This document shows positions 16,123 to 25,736 of a stretch of DNA of 64,000 bases, one piece after another. The position numbers and the translations under genes are program-made. The number at the start of each line of letters is the position of its first letter. Within the stretch, counting starts at the first letter, position 1. Source of the DNA: Geoanaerobacter sp964528055 (GTDB lineage Bacteria; Desulfobacterota; Desulfuromonadia; Geobacterales; DSM-12255); contig CAZGQM010000011.1 of assembly GCA_964528055.1 (NCBI GenBank), forward strand, positions 1-64,000, written 5' to 3'. The notes under the pieces were generated by a model. It saw only the letters and a list, made by a program, of their open reading frames with translations. It ran no database searches and was not told the origin of the DNA.

Positions 16123-16632
16123 TCAGGCAGCCTTAGGCATCGTCTCGGACTCTTCCTGTTTGAACATCCTGTCAAGATCCAGTAGAACTATGAGCTGCTC
16201 ACCTACCCTTCCAACCCCCATGAGGCACTCGGAATCGTACCCCTTGATGACTTCGGGAGTCTGTGTTATCTGTTCGGGCGAAATCTTCATCACCTGGGAT
16301 ACCTTATCCACGATCAACCCTACCAAGGTAGTTCCGAAAGAGACAACCACGATCCGGCGTGTCTGTTCATTTATCTCTCCGGACTCCGGGAAATGCATCC
16401 TTCTGCGGAAATCGATTACCGGAATCACCCTGCCGCGAAGGTTGATGATCCCCTCGACGTATTCCGGCGCATTGGGAGTGTGGGTTATCTTGACCATGCG
16501 GATGATCTCCTGGACCTTGAGGATGTCTACACAGAATTCCTCGCTCCCCACCGTGAATCCTACCATCTGCAGAGGTACACCTGCCGACTTCCCATCCTGT
16601 GAACCCTGTATTGCTTCTGCATTGATTGCCAT
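16123..16632 (-). CDS. cheW: Chemotaxis coupling protein CheW
   Basis: 169 residues with the CheW fold: QMVGFTVGSEEFCVDILKV, then INLRGRVIPVIDFRRR, then GLIVDKVSQVMKI, the landmarks of receptor-kinase coupling proteins. ATG 16632 has AAGGAG about 10 bases upstream. It stands alone: no receptor, CheA or CheY gene lies beside it, so it probably serves an array encoded elsewhere. It lies downstream of an HD-GYP regulator on the same strand but with a 226-base gap. Confidence 0.93.
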   Translation of the reverse strand: MAINAEAIQGSQDGKSAGVPLQMVGFTVGSEEFCVDILKVQEIIRMVKITHTPNAPEYVEGIINLRGRVIPVIDFRRRMHFPESGEINEQTRRIVVVSFGTTLVGLIVDKVSQVMKISPEQITQTPEVIKGYDSECLMGVGRVGEQLIVLLDLDRMFKQEESETMPKAA

Positions 16633-16692
16633 GTCGTCTGTCTCCTTTCTGCATCGCCTTTGGCCCATTTGAGCACTGAATGCAATTGTACT

Positions 16693-16708
16693 AACAAACA
16701 ACATGCCA
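16693..16708 (-). promoter_or_regulatory. Weak sigma-54-type match upstream of cheW
   Basis: On the minus strand TGGCATG-TTGT-TTGTT keeps correct sigma-54 spacing and the -24 GG, but the -12 element is TTGTT rather than TTGCT, losing the C of the GC pair. It is placed suitably, about 60 bases before the cheW start. Confidence 0.3.
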
Positions 16709-16858
16709 TATCGCGAACAAATTATTATGCTTGCACTTCAAGAGGTTACGATTTTTTTAAACCTCTGGCACCTCTCTGGTGCATGTCTGAAATGGGGCAC
16801 CTATGCAAGCATTGCACAGCGTCACAGGAATGGATTGCCAAAACATTCATTGGTTACG

Positions 16859-17932
16859 TCACCCCCTGTTTACTGAAAAAATCGTATCGAACTCAGAGGA
16901 GACTTCCCTGAATACTGCCAGGACCTGCGGATCGAAGTGATGCGGCTCGGTACGACCGTCTCCATCTATGATTATCCGGCATGCCTCTTCATGGGAAAAG
17001 GCATGCTTGTAGACCCTTGTGCTGCGTAGAGCATCATACTGGTCAACCAGCATGACGATCCGCCCCTCAAGCGGAGTCTCTTCACCCTTCAATCCATTGG
17101 GGTACCCTGTGCCATCCCAGCGTTCATGATGATTCAAAGCGATAGAAGCCGCCATCTGCAGCATGGGAAACCCCGAACCATACAGTATTCTCTCGCCAAT
17201 CAACGTATGACCTTTGATTACGTCGAACTCTTCAGCAGTTAGTCTACCCGGCTTATGGAGAATTGAATCCGGGATGCCGATCTTTCCCACATCATGCATG
17301 GCGCTGGCTATGCGTATGATCTCAATAAAATTTTTCTCCTGACCCAATCTGCGGGCCATCAACTCGGCATACAACCCGATCCGAGAGATGTGCCGGCCAG
17401 TGTCATCATCCCTCAGCTCAACAGCGGAAGTTAGTCGTGCAATAGTTTCAATACTCATCTGCTTGAGCCGGCCTAAAGCTTCCGCGAGCTCGGCGGTACG
17501 CTGAGCAACAGTCCTTTCCAGTTCCTGTCGGTAGTTCTGCTCTATCTGCCGCAGTCTACGGTAATTCACGGCCTTTTCAATGGAGTGCATCAGATACTGG
17601 GGGTTGTAAGGCTTAATGATAAAATCATAGGCCCCCTTCTTTACCGCAGAGACAGCCACGTCAAGATCTGCGTAAGCCGTCATCAAGATAACCGGCGTCT
17701 CAGTATCAATGCGCCGAATTGCCTCCAGAAGATCTATACCCGACATCCCCGGCATGTTTACATCGGTAAGCACCACATCCACTGGCTGCATGTCGAAGGT
17801 TTCCAAGGCATCTTCTCCGCTGGAGTGTGCAGTCACTCTGAAACCTACCAGAGAAAGGAGTGTCGACACGCTTTCCAGGACGTATGGGTCATCATCCACT
17901 ATCGTTATTGTGCCCTTTATTTCGTCGTTCAT
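16859..17932 (-). CDS. Response regulator with HD-GYP output (c-di-GMP phosphodiesterase)
   Basis: 357 residues. An N-terminal receiver domain has the acidic pair (VDDD), phospho-acceptor Asp57 in LTDVNMPG, and the conserved T and K (MTAYAD, IIKPY). A short coiled linker (about 125-160) leads to an HD-GYP domain with AMHDVGKIGIPD (His213-Asp214) and HHERWDGTGYPNG (GYP at 276-278). This class breaks cyclic di-GMP. ATG 17932 has AGGAGG upstream. The histidine kinase next door, on the same strand and 88 bases upstream, is the likely phosphodonor. Confidence 0.92.
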   Translation of the reverse strand: MNDEIKGTITIVDDDPYVLESVSTLLSLVGFRVTAHSSGEDALETFDMQPVDVVLTDVNMPGMSGIDLLEAIRRIDTETPVILMTAYADLDVAVSAVKKGAYDFIIKPYNPQYLMHSIEKAVNYRRLRQIEQNYRQELERTVAQRTAELAEALGRLKQMSIETIARLTSAVELRDDDTGRHISRIGLYAELMARRLGQEKNFIEIIRIASAMHDVGKIGIPDSILHKPGRLTAEEFDVIKGHTLIGERILYGSGFPMLQMAASIALNHHERWDGTGYPNGLKGEETPLEGRIVMLVDQYDALRSTRVYKHAFSHEEACRIIIDGDGRTEPHHFDPQVLAVFREVSSEFDTIFSVNRG

Positions 17933-18020
17933 TGCCTGACATCCTCCTAACCCCAAAACAGAATCCTTGCATCACCTGCATCGTTTTCCGATAAATCAGC
18001 AAAACAATGATTCAGTCATA

Positions 18021-20630
18021 CTAAAGGATTTCATATTTCTCCATCAACGGGAAGTAGACCCGGAAACATGTTCCCTCACCGGGTTCGCTTTCGCAGATAA
18101 TGAATCCCTTGTGTCGTTTTACTACTCCATACACCAGAGAGAGCCCCAGACCGTGGCCCTGCCCTACCTCCTTAGTGCTGAAGAACGGCTCATAGATGCG
18201 TTTTATGATCTCATTATCCATCCCTTTCCCTGTATCGGCTACGGACAGCATGGCAAATACCCCAATCTGACCGAATCCGTGACTGGCGATGAAATCTTGA
18301 TCGATGCTGCAACGCCCGGCTTCGATACTCAGCTTCCCTCCAGCCGGCATGGCCTCTTTAGCGTTTGTAACCAGGTTCATAATCAACTGCTCCAGCTGGA
18401 TGCTGTCACCCATTACAAGGAGTGGTTCTTCCGACAGTATCATTTCACACATGACAGCCCCACCTGCATCCCGCTCCAGAAGCTTATTTACACGTCCGAC
18501 AACGTCTATCAGATTGACAGTGGCAAGACTTTCCGCCTGCTGGCGACTGAACGCAAGGAGACCCTTGGTCAACTTCGCCCCTCTCTCTGCTGCCTGAACG
18601 ATGCTCTCTGCACAACGTTTAACGCGCTGGTCTTCACCACCCTGCATCTCCATGATGCTGGCATAGCCGATAATGGCAGTCAGCAAATTATTGAAGTCAT
18701 GCGCAACGCCACCAGCCAACTGCCCTACAGCCTCCATCTTCTGAGAATATCGCAGCTTATTTTCCAGCCGTTTCCTCTCAGTTACCTCTTCCTTGATACC
18801 TACTAAATGGGTGACAGCCCCACTAGCATCCCTGATCGGAGCGATCAAGGCCTGCTCCCAGTAGAGATCGCCGTTCTTCCTGCGATTGTGGAATTCCCCC
18901 TGCCACTCCCGGCCGGCAAGAATGGTCTCCCAAATCTTCTGGTACTCTTCTCTACTGGTCTCACCTGACTTAAGGATCGACGGGTTCTTCCCTAATGCAT
19001 CCTCAAAGGAGTAACCTGTCACTTCGGTAAACTTTGGATTGGTGTACTCGATCCGCCCCTGGGGGTCAGTGATTACGATACAGAGCGGACTCTGTTCCAC
19101 CACATAGGAGAACATCAGGAGTTCATCCTCGATCCGTTTACGTTCAGTAATGTCATCCAATGTCTCAATTACGGCAACTACTTTACCTGAGGCCGACCTG
19201 ACCGGGGCTGCAGAGAAAGACATGTATCGATCCATCCCATTGAAGTGGTACCATCCCTCGGCCTTCAACCCGTCAGAAACGAGCTCTGAACTGCTGTAGG
19301 TTCGATACAACTCCGCCAGAAGCTGCTCCCCTGAGCCATCAAGGACGATGTCGGCCAGACAAGGTCGCTGCTGCCCATAGAATCCTTGCCAGTGGCCGCT
19401 GGTGCCGATAACAGTATCAGCAGCAACCCCGGTCAGCACTTCACAGGCATGGTTCCATATGAGAACCTTGTGCTCAAGATCGATTACGAATGCAGGTATT
19501 GCGGCGTTTTGGAGAAGGCTCCGCGAAAAACTAAGCTGCTCTTCGATCGTTGTCTGCCGTCGATCCAATTCAACCACCATCGTGTTGAACTTCCTGGCAA
19601 GCGTCCCTATCTCGTCGTGAGTCTCGACAGCAATGGGAAAGGCCAGAGAAGACCTCTCTCCGATAGACTCCACATGGGTGGTAAAGCGTCGAAGAGGGGC
19701 GGTCAGGTACAGCATGAAGCGCCAGATGATCAGATTCGATATGACTACCGCAATCAGCAGCCCAACCCGAACGTAATTATGCGCCCGGTAGACAGGAGCG
19801 TAGGCTTCGTCTAGCGGGTAAATGGCTGCAAGAATCCAGTTGGTCGAGTTCACCCTCTTGTAGGATGCCAGCGTATGAATCCCTTTGGAGTTGATCGTCT
19901 CGCCTGTTCCTTCAAATCCTTTTACCGCCCTGTCGAAGAGTAGGTTGATGCCAGGAGGGACCGCTTCGGTAAGCAGACGGCTGCGGTCTCTGTGAATGAG
20001 CATTACCCGGTTGGTGTCGAAGAGTGCCAGGTACCCTTGCCTGCCGAGCCGGATAGAAGGGATCTTGCCGAGGAAATTGTCGTGTAAGAGTCTGATTCCA
20101 GAAACGAGTACCCCTAGTGGGTTCCCGCTAGAATCAAGTACTGGGGCTGCAAACATGAGCTCCGGGTCACGAGCGTTGTCATGATGGGAAAACGGTTCAG
20201 ATATTTTAGGGCTGCAGGTTACAATGCTTTGCTTCACCAGCTCCTGCAGGCTGTTCTCCTGGTGCTTCGCAAATTGGTTGCCATCGACGCTGGCAAGGAG
20301 TGCTCCATGTGCATCAAATACATACATACAACTTAAATACGTCTCGCGGAAATCCGCTTCATTTTCAATGAAAGCCTTTGCCGCTTTGGGCGAGGCAAAG
20401 ACCTTCGGTGAGGCAGTCCGTGCAAGAACCTCTAATCCGCTACGAAATACTGTGACCTTCTGTTCGATATCATCAGCAATAGTTGAGACCAGTATGTATT
20501 GCTGGTCGGAGATAATCTTTTTGATCTGTTTTTCAAAAAAAGCGAGGAAAGAAAAGGCCAAAACTGCCAGAATGGTGGTAGTAAGGATTGAAACGACCAA
20601 GGCCATTTTTTTGTTGAGACTTAAGTGCAT
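18021..20630 (-). CDS. PAS-domain sensor histidine kinase with periplasmic Cache domain
   Basis: 869 residues. TM1 at about 9-31, a periplasmic dCache-type sensor (about 35-285), TM2 at about 287-309, HAMP (310-360), two PAS/PAC domains (about 370-495 and 505-620). The kinase core follows, with phospho-acceptor His644 in GGVAHDFNN, the N-box NLVTNAKEA and ATP-lid DTGKGM and GLGLSLVYG. It has no receiver domain, so it needs a separate partner, most simply the HD-GYP regulator just downstream. Cache domains usually bind small metabolites; the ligand is unknown. The ribosome binding site is weak. Confidence 0.9.
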   Translation of the reverse strand: MHLSLNKKMALVVSILTTTILAVLAFSFLAFFEKQIKKIISDQQYILVSTIADDIEQKVTVFRSGLEVLARTASPKVFASPKAAKAFIENEADFRETYLSCMYVFDAHGALLASVDGNQFAKHQENSLQELVKQSIVTCSPKISEPFSHHDNARDPELMFAAPVLDSSGNPLGVLVSGIRLLHDNFLGKIPSIRLGRQGYLALFDTNRVMLIHRDRSRLLTEAVPPGINLLFDRAVKGFEGTGETINSKGIHTLASYKRVNSTNWILAAIYPLDEAYAPVYRAHNYVRVGLLIAVVISNLIIWRFMLYLTAPLRRFTTHVESIGERSSLAFPIAVETHDEIGTLARKFNTMVVELDRRQTTIEEQLSFSRSLLQNAAIPAFVIDLEHKVLIWNHACEVLTGVAADTVIGTSGHWQGFYGQQRPCLADIVLDGSGEQLLAELYRTYSSSELVSDGLKAEGWYHFNGMDRYMSFSAAPVRSASGKVVAVIETLDDITERKRIEDELLMFSYVVEQSPLCIVITDPQGRIEYTNPKFTEVTGYSFEDALGKNPSILKSGETSREEYQKIWETILAGREWQGEFHNRRKNGDLYWEQALIAPIRDASGAVTHLVGIKEEVTERKRLENKLRYSQKMEAVGQLAGGVAHDFNNLLTAIIGYASIMEMQGGEDQRVKRCAESIVQAAERGAKLTKGLLAFSRQQAESLATVNLIDVVGRVNKLLERDAGGAVMCEMILSEEPLLVMGDSIQLEQLIMNLVTNAKEAMPAGGKLSIEAGRCSIDQDFIASHGFGQIGVFAMLSVADTGKGMDNEIIKRIYEPFFSTKEVGQGHGLGLSLVYGVVKRHKGFIICESEPGEGTCFRVYFPLMEKYEIL

Positions 20631-20810
20631 GTTGATCCGTCTGGGTCAATGCTGATCGCTGCCGGTGTAATCAGGTCTCGCACCCTTGAATAGCCACTGA
20701 TGAGGGGAGCTGGAGATATGACTCGATACTATAGAACAGATCGGCGTTTTTGAGAAATCCTTAAGTTGATTTCAGGCGGTGTCATCAAGCGAATCAGTGC
20801 TCAATCCCGC

Positions 20811-20839
20811 TTGATTAATCCCTGCTCCTCACATATAAT
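20811..20839 (+). promoter_or_regulatory. Strong sigma-70-type promoter for tmk-holB-ricT-metG
   Basis: TTGATT (20811-20816), a 17-base spacer, and a perfect TATAAT (20834-20839). Start near 20846 gives a leader of about 20 bases before the tmk ATG. Confidence 0.75.
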
Positions 20840-20866
20840 GCGCTATTCTCAAGATCGGGATTGAAG

Positions 20867-21547
20867 ATGAGCTGTTTTATAACATTCGAAGGGATTGAAG
20901 GGTGCGGCAAGACCACCCAAATCCGGCTCCTGACAGAACGTCTGAAGTCACGGGACATCCCTGTTCTATTGACCAGAGAGCCGGGGGGATGCCCCATTGC
21001 CAACCAGATCAGGGGCATACTTCTGGACGGAGAGAATAACTCCATGACCCCCCTTGCCGAACTTCTCCTCTACGCTGCTGCCCGATCTCAACATGTTTCT
21101 GAAGTCATCTCTCCCGCTTTGGCAGAAGGCTGCGTCGTGCTCTGCGACCGCTTTACCGATGCAACCCTTGCGTACCAAGGGTTTGCCAGGGGGCTCGACC
21201 AGAAACTTATCATGAGCCTCAATAACATTGCCACCGGTCTTGCAGTACCGCATCTGACCATTCTCATTGACTGTCCCGTTGAGATCGGCCTTGAACGTGC
21301 CATCTCGCGGATCAACAGCACAATAGGAGCCAGGGAAGAGCGCTTTGAGCTTGAATCCCTCGAATTCCATCGCCGTGTGCGTGACGGATATCTACATCTT
21401 GCAGCAAGGGAACCGGATCGTTTTGTGATCGTAGACGGCACGGCCGTTGTTGAGAAAACCGCTGCTGTCATTGAAGATTCAGTTCTGAGGTTCGTCACGA
21501 ATCACGAGCCACGAGCCACGGGGGTTCGATGCCCTTCGCAAATATAG
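20867..21547 (+). CDS. tmk: Thymidylate kinase
   Basis: 226 residues. The P-loop is FEGIEGCGKTTQ; the DR motif is LCDRFTDATLAYQG; and the LTREPGG segment is typical. It phosphorylates dTMP to dTDP. I choose ATG 20867 over the TTG two codons upstream. The C-terminus is longer than usual because the frame runs through a heptameric repeat (21495-21522), and it overlaps the holB start by 19 bases. Confidence 0.95.
   Translation: MSCFITFEGIEGCGKTTQIRLLTERLKSRDIPVLLTREPGGCPIANQIRGILLDGENNSMTPLAELLLYAAARSQHVSEVISPALAEGCVVLCDRFTDATLAYQGFARGLDQKLIMSLNNIATGLAVPHLTILIDCPVEIGLERAISRINSTIGAREERFELESLEFHRRVRDGYLHLAAREPDRFVIVDGTAVVEKTAAVIEDSVLRFVTNHEPRATGVRCPSQI
21495..21522. repeat. Four imperfect 7-bp tandem repeats at the tmk/holB junction
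   Basis: Four heptads run directly together: TCACGAA, TCACGAG, CCACGAG, CCACGGG. They are translated as part of the tmk tail and end just before the holB ribosome binding site. Two other spacers in the window (28631-28699 and 29615-29670) have the same 7-base period. Confidence 0.7.
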
Positions 21548-22488
21548 TCGGCCACGAGCGAATTGTCGGGATACTTCGCCGCACTCTGGAGGCACGGAGG
21601 GTCGCCCACGCCTATCTCTTTGTCGGCCCTGAAGGTTGTGGAAAACGGACTACTGCACTAGCACTTATCGAGGCAGCCTTCTGCAACGGAATCGATGGTT
21701 GCGGCAGCTGCCCCACCTGCCGTCGTGTCTCAGCCCTGCAGCACCCGGACCTCCACCTGCTGGAGCCGGACGGCGCATTCATAAAGATTGACCAGGTGCG
21801 TCAGTTGCAACGTGAACTCTCTCTTCGACCCTACGAGGCGGACTTCAAGGCCTGCATCATTGAATCTGCCGACCGGTTTCATCAGTCTGCGGGCAATGCC
21901 CTGCTCAAGACACTAGAGGAGCCACCGGGAAGTGCGCTTATGATCCTTCTCACCTCCAACCCGGAGGCAGTGCTCCCCACCATCAGATCCCGCTGCCAGA
22001 CTGTCAATTTTCAGCACCTGTCGGAAGAGGCAATCGTTCAGCTGCTTGGCGGTCAAGGAACCGACCCGGTGGCAGCCAGGCTGGCAGCCTGTCTTGCCGG
22101 GGGAAGTCCTGGTCGAGCAATGGAACTCTGTTCAGAAGAGGCCCTGAGCGGAAGACATGAGATAATTGAACTGCTTTTTTCGCTATCTCTTAAGGATATC
22201 GGCACGATCTTCAACACTTCGGAACGTTTGGCTTCAGAAAAGGAAGGACTTCCTGAGATTCTAGATCTGTTGACAACCTTCCTGCGCGACATGCTTTTCC
22301 TCAGGGTAGGCAGTAGTGAACTTGTTAACCGCGACCTGATTGACCTTATTGAACGGGAAACTAAACGTTACCCGCCGAAACAGCTAATGGAACTGATAGA
22401 TTCCGTCAAGAGTGCTCGTCTGGCACTGCAGAGAAACGTAAATGCCAGGCTGGCCATGGACGTGCTTTTGATGCGCCTTGCGGCGTAA
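21529..22488 (+). CDS. holB: DNA polymerase III delta-prime subunit
   Basis: 319 residues. AAA+ clamp-loader subunit with a P-loop-like GPEGCGKRT, a four-Cys zinc module (CNGIDGCGSCPTC), and the sensor-1/SRC region ending TIRSRCQT. The catalytic-looking ATPase is typical of delta-prime, which does not itself turn over ATP in E. coli. GGGGG precedes the ATG. The tmk-holB order is widespread. Confidence 0.93.
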   Translation: MPFANIVGHERIVGILRRTLEARRVAHAYLFVGPEGCGKRTTALALIEAAFCNGIDGCGSCPTCRRVSALQHPDLHLLEPDGAFIKIDQVRQLQRELSLRPYEADFKACIIESADRFHQSAGNALLKTLEEPPGSALMILLTSNPEAVLPTIRSRCQTVNFQHLSEEAIVQLLGGQGTDPVAARLAACLAGGSPGRAMELCSEEALSGRHEIIELLFSLSLKDIGTIFNTSERLASEKEGLPEILDLLTTFLRDMLFLRVGSSELVNRDLIDLIERETKRYPPKQLMELIDSVKSARLALQRNVNARLAMDVLLMRLAA

Positions 22489-22506
22489 CGAACAAAGGAG
22501 TTTTTT

Positions 22507-23448
22507 TTGCGAATAGTAAAGATCCAATTCTCCACTGCAGGCAAGCTTTATGACTTCAATGCAGGCGACATGGAGATGAACACCGGAGACCAGGTAATTG
22601 TGGAAACCGAGCGAGGTCGAAGTATTGCAGCGGTAGTAGTTCCCCCTGTCGAATTCGATGATTCACAGCTCCATGACGGCATCAAGCGAGTTGTCCGGAT
22701 GGCTCAGGAAGACGACTTGACTGCTCTGGCCCGTATCCGGGTTCGGGAAGCCGAAGCGTTCTCCTTCTGCCAGGCCAAAATTTCCGAACGTTCAATGGAA
22801 ATGAAGCTCGTGAAAGTAGAGTACCTCTTCGACGGCAGCAAGGCGATTTTTTTCTTCACCGCTGAAGGACGAGTTGACTTCCGCGAACTGGTGAAAGACC
22901 TTGCCCATCAGTTTCACACCCGCATCGAGATGCGCCAGATCGGTGTACGTGACGAGGCCAAGATGGTCGGCGGCATAGGTATCTGTGGTCGGGAGCTCTG
23001 CTGCTCAACCTTCCTCAGGGACTTTGCACCAGTCTCGGTGAAGATGGCAAAGGAGCAGAACCTTGCGCTGAACCCTACCAAGATCTCCGGGCAGTGCGGT
23101 CGCCTTCTCTGCTGCCTGGGGTACGAGTTCGAGACCTACTGCAGCCTCAGGCAGGGGCTCCCCAAGTGCGGCAAACGAGTACAGTGCGGTTGCAATGAGG
23201 GCGAGGTAATTAAACTCGACATCCTCAACTCATCCTTTACCCTCAAGACAGATGATGGCAGCCAGATTGTGATCTGCAAGGACGATCTCTCCTCGGATTC
23301 AATCATCGAGCGCCCCAAGAAACCGTTAAAGGAACAGGAAAAGGGGAAACCAGACCCGAAACAGGATGCTGCAGCGGCAACTAAACCCCGCAGGGACAAG
23401 CGGAAGGAACGGGACAAGGAAAAAGATAAGGGCAGGGAGAAACCATGA
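22507..23448 (+). CDS. ricT: PSP1-domain protein of the RicT/YaaT family
   Basis: 313 residues. The PSP1 C-terminal domain holds a cysteine set (CGRELCC, GQCGRLLCCLGYE, PKCGKRVQCGC) as in RicT (YaaT) of Bacillus, part of an Fe-S-containing complex that affects RNA processing by RNase Y. The last 45 residues are a highly charged K/E/D/R tail of low complexity. The start is TTG 22507 with AAGGAG 6 bases upstream; the spacer and start lie in a run of eight T. The gene overlaps metG as ATGA. The holB-ricT-metG order is common in bacteria. Confidence 0.88.
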   Translation: MRIVKIQFSTAGKLYDFNAGDMEMNTGDQVIVETERGRSIAAVVVPPVEFDDSQLHDGIKRVVRMAQEDDLTALARIRVREAEAFSFCQAKISERSMEMKLVKVEYLFDGSKAIFFFTAEGRVDFRELVKDLAHQFHTRIEMRQIGVRDEAKMVGGIGICGRELCCSTFLRDFAPVSVKMAKEQNLALNPTKISGQCGRLLCCLGYEFETYCSLRQGLPKCGKRVQCGCNEGEVIKLDILNSSFTLKTDDGSQIVICKDDLSSDSIIERPKKPLKEQEKGKPDPKQDAAAATKPRRDKRKERDKEKDKGREKP

Positions 23449-24977
23449 AATCAGCCTTTTATGTGACAACTCCGATTTACTATGTCAATGACGTTCCGCA
23501 TATCGGCCATGCCTACACTACGCTGGCGGGAGACGTGATCGCACGATACAAGAGACTGAAGGGGTTTGACGTCTTCTTCCTTACCGGAAGTGACGAACAT
23601 GGTCAGAAGGTCGAAAAAGCGGCAACATCCTCAGGCGAAACACCGCTGGAGCTTGCAGATCGAGTGGTGAAGCGCTTTCAGGCCCTCTGGGACAAGCTCG
23701 ACATCTCCTACACCGACTTTATCCGGACCACCCAGGAGCGCCACAAGGAAGGGGTCAGTCATATCTTCACGAAGATCCTTGAGAAAGGCGACATATTCCT
23801 TGGCGAATACGAGGACTGGTACTGCACCCCCTGCGAGACCTTCTGGACCGAGACGCAACTGATCGATGACAAGTGCCCCGACTGCAACCGGCCGGTGGAA
23901 AAACTCAAGGAGGAGTCGTATTTCTTCCGGATGAGCAAATACCAGGAACGGATACTGGCTCACATTGAGGCTAACCCCGACTTCATCCAGCCCAAGTCAA
24001 AGAGGAACGAGATCGTCTCTTTTGTCAAGGAAGGGCTGAGAGACCTTTCCGTTTCACGTACGAGTTTCAGCTGGGGGATTCCGGTGCCCGGCAACGAGCG
24101 GCATGTGATATACGTATGGTTCGATGCCCTTACGAACTATATCACGGCGCTGGGCTACCCTGACGAATCAGGCAACTACGGCAAGTACTGGCCGGTCGAT
24201 GTACATCTGTTGGGTAAGGACATACTCCGATTCCACGCCGTCTACTGGCCTACCTTCCTGATGGCGGCCGGACTGCCGCTGCCGAAAAAGGTCTTTGCCC
24301 ACGGCTGGTGGACAGTGGAGGGGCAGAAGATGAGCAAGTCACTGCAGAACGTGGTGGAACCGAACCTGTTGATAGACCGCTACGGAGTTGATGCTATCCG
24401 TTACTTCCTGCTGCGTGAGGTCCCCTTTGGCTTGGATGGCGATTTCTCCCATTCTGCGCTGGTGCACAGGATCAATTCCGACCTTGCCAATGACCTGGGT
24501 AACCTTCTCAACCGGACCACCGCCATGATCGTCAAGTACTTCGAAGGTATCCTGCCGGAACCTGGAGAGTCAGAGCCGATCGATCAGGCATACCGCTCGC
24601 GTTCGGAAGGGATGCTGGCCCAGGTTGACGGACTGCTTGACGAACTGGCCTTCAGCAAGGCTCTACAGTCAATCTGGGAGGTGGTTTCCGCCGGCAACAA
24701 GTACATCGACGAAACCGCCCCCTGGACACTGGCTAAAGACCCTGCACTCAAGGGTCGCCTTGCAACGGTAATGTACTCCCTGGCAGAGTCCCAACGGCTG
24801 ATCTACTTCCTACTCAGTGCATTCATGCCAGCTACTGCGACCAAGGCGCTCAACTTTCTCGGATGGGATCAGGAGGTGACCGATTCAGGCCTTACATGGG
24901 GGAAAATGGTTTCAGGCACCCAAGTGACCAAGGCGGAACCACTCTTCCCCAGGATTGAAGACAAGAGCGGGGAATAG
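23445..24977 (+). CDS. metG: Methionyl-tRNA synthetase
   Basis: 510 residues, the short form without the C-terminal tRNA-binding domain. The HIGH motif is in VPHIGHAYTT, KMSKS is in EGQKMSKSLQN, and a zinc knuckle is formed by CTPCETF and CPDC. It charges tRNA-Met. The start overlaps the ricT stop as ATGA. It converges with the DUF218 gene 30 bases away without a clear terminator between them. Confidence 0.96.
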   Translation: MKSAFYVTTPIYYVNDVPHIGHAYTTLAGDVIARYKRLKGFDVFFLTGSDEHGQKVEKAATSSGETPLELADRVVKRFQALWDKLDISYTDFIRTTQERHKEGVSHIFTKILEKGDIFLGEYEDWYCTPCETFWTETQLIDDKCPDCNRPVEKLKEESYFFRMSKYQERILAHIEANPDFIQPKSKRNEIVSFVKEGLRDLSVSRTSFSWGIPVPGNERHVIYVWFDALTNYITALGYPDESGNYGKYWPVDVHLLGKDILRFHAVYWPTFLMAAGLPLPKKVFAHGWWTVEGQKMSKSLQNVVEPNLLIDRYGVDAIRYFLLREVPFGLDGDFSHSALVHRINSDLANDLGNLLNRTTAMIVKYFEGILPEPGESEPIDQAYRSRSEGMLAQVDGLLDELAFSKALQSIWEVVSAGNKYIDETAPWTLAKDPALKGRLATVMYSLAESQRLIYFLLSAFMPATATKALNFLGWDQEVTDSGLTWGKMVSGTQVTKAEPLFPRIEDKSGE

Positions 24978-25007
24978 CAACCTCCGGTGTATTCCGCAGC
25001 CGAGTCG

Positions 25008-25631
25008 CTACTCCCTGATCCCTATGTTGTTGACTGTCCTCATCTCGGCAGGGGAAATCAGGAAGAATACCCTGAACATCGTATACTTGTAGAATTCACT
25101 CAATAAAAGACGAAAGCTTCCGCCGTGGCTCCACCAGGTCGAAACCAGGTTGGTGCTGTCCACGGGATGTGGATATATGGCGATATCCTTGGGAAGAAAC
25201 GTTCTGAAAAAGAGCATTGACCTCTTCATGTGATAGCGCGAGGTAATCAACAAGACAGAGGTAATCTTGTTACGCAGGATCAGCTCGCGTGAATAGAGGG
25301 CATTTTCCAGAGTGTTGCGTGAGACTTGTTCGAGGACAACCCCTTCGGCGCTCCGCCGTCCCGGAAGCACCCGGTAAAGGTCTCCCTTGCGGACAGAAGG
25401 GTCGACCCCGATAAGTAAGAGAGTATCGGCCTTCCCTTCCAGATAGAGGCGAACCCCCTCATCAACCCGTCCACGACCACCTGCCAGTACGACTATGGCA
25501 TCAGTGGTAATGTCACGACTCTTGAGAGAGTATGTCTTATAGGCAAAGTCGACAAAGAGAACCGCTGCAACCACCAGACTGATGACCAGCAGCAGCAGAA
25601 CAGTCCTGACGAACGTGAAAAGACCCCTCAT
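25008..25631 (-). CDS. DUF218 (YdcF/SanA-like) membrane-anchored protein
   Basis: 207 residues with one N-terminal membrane helix (about 7-29). The rest is a DUF218 domain: AIVVLAGGRGRVDEGVRLY, then a long stretch to SRNTLENALYSRELI and LLITSRYHMKRSM. The family includes SanA/ElyC, linked to envelope and peptidoglycan homeostasis, but the reaction is not firmly known. It is a single gene, divergent from rpmB. Confidence 0.8.
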   Translation of the reverse strand: MRGLFTFVRTVLLLLVISLVVAAVLFVDFAYKTYSLKSRDITTDAIVVLAGGRGRVDEGVRLYLEGKADTLLLIGVDPSVRKGDLYRVLPGRRSAEGVVLEQVSRNTLENALYSRELILRNKITSVLLITSRYHMKRSMLFFRTFLPKDIAIYPHPVDSTNLVSTWWSHGGSFRLLLSEFYKYTMFRVFFLISPAEMRTVNNIGIRE

Positions 25632-25675
25632 TACTCACCATATTCCTTAAACTGCGTCAGACACTGAAAAAAATC

Positions 25676-25704
25676 TTGAACTTCATCGGCCAATCTGCTA
25701 AAAA
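25676..25704 (+). promoter_or_regulatory. Promoter candidate for rpmB
   Basis: TTGAAC (25676-25681), 17-base spacer, TAAAAA (25699-25704). The -35 is good, the -10 matches 4 of 6. It is located 33 bases before the rpmB start. Confidence 0.45.
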
Positions 25705-25736
25705 GTAAAGCTTAGTTTCCTAGAGGAGGTTTTATC

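Noticed and set aside
16754..16771. TGGCAC ... TGCA resembling a sigma-54 promoter on the plus strand
   Set aside because: The GG to GC spacing is two bases too long, and no plus-strand gene follows.
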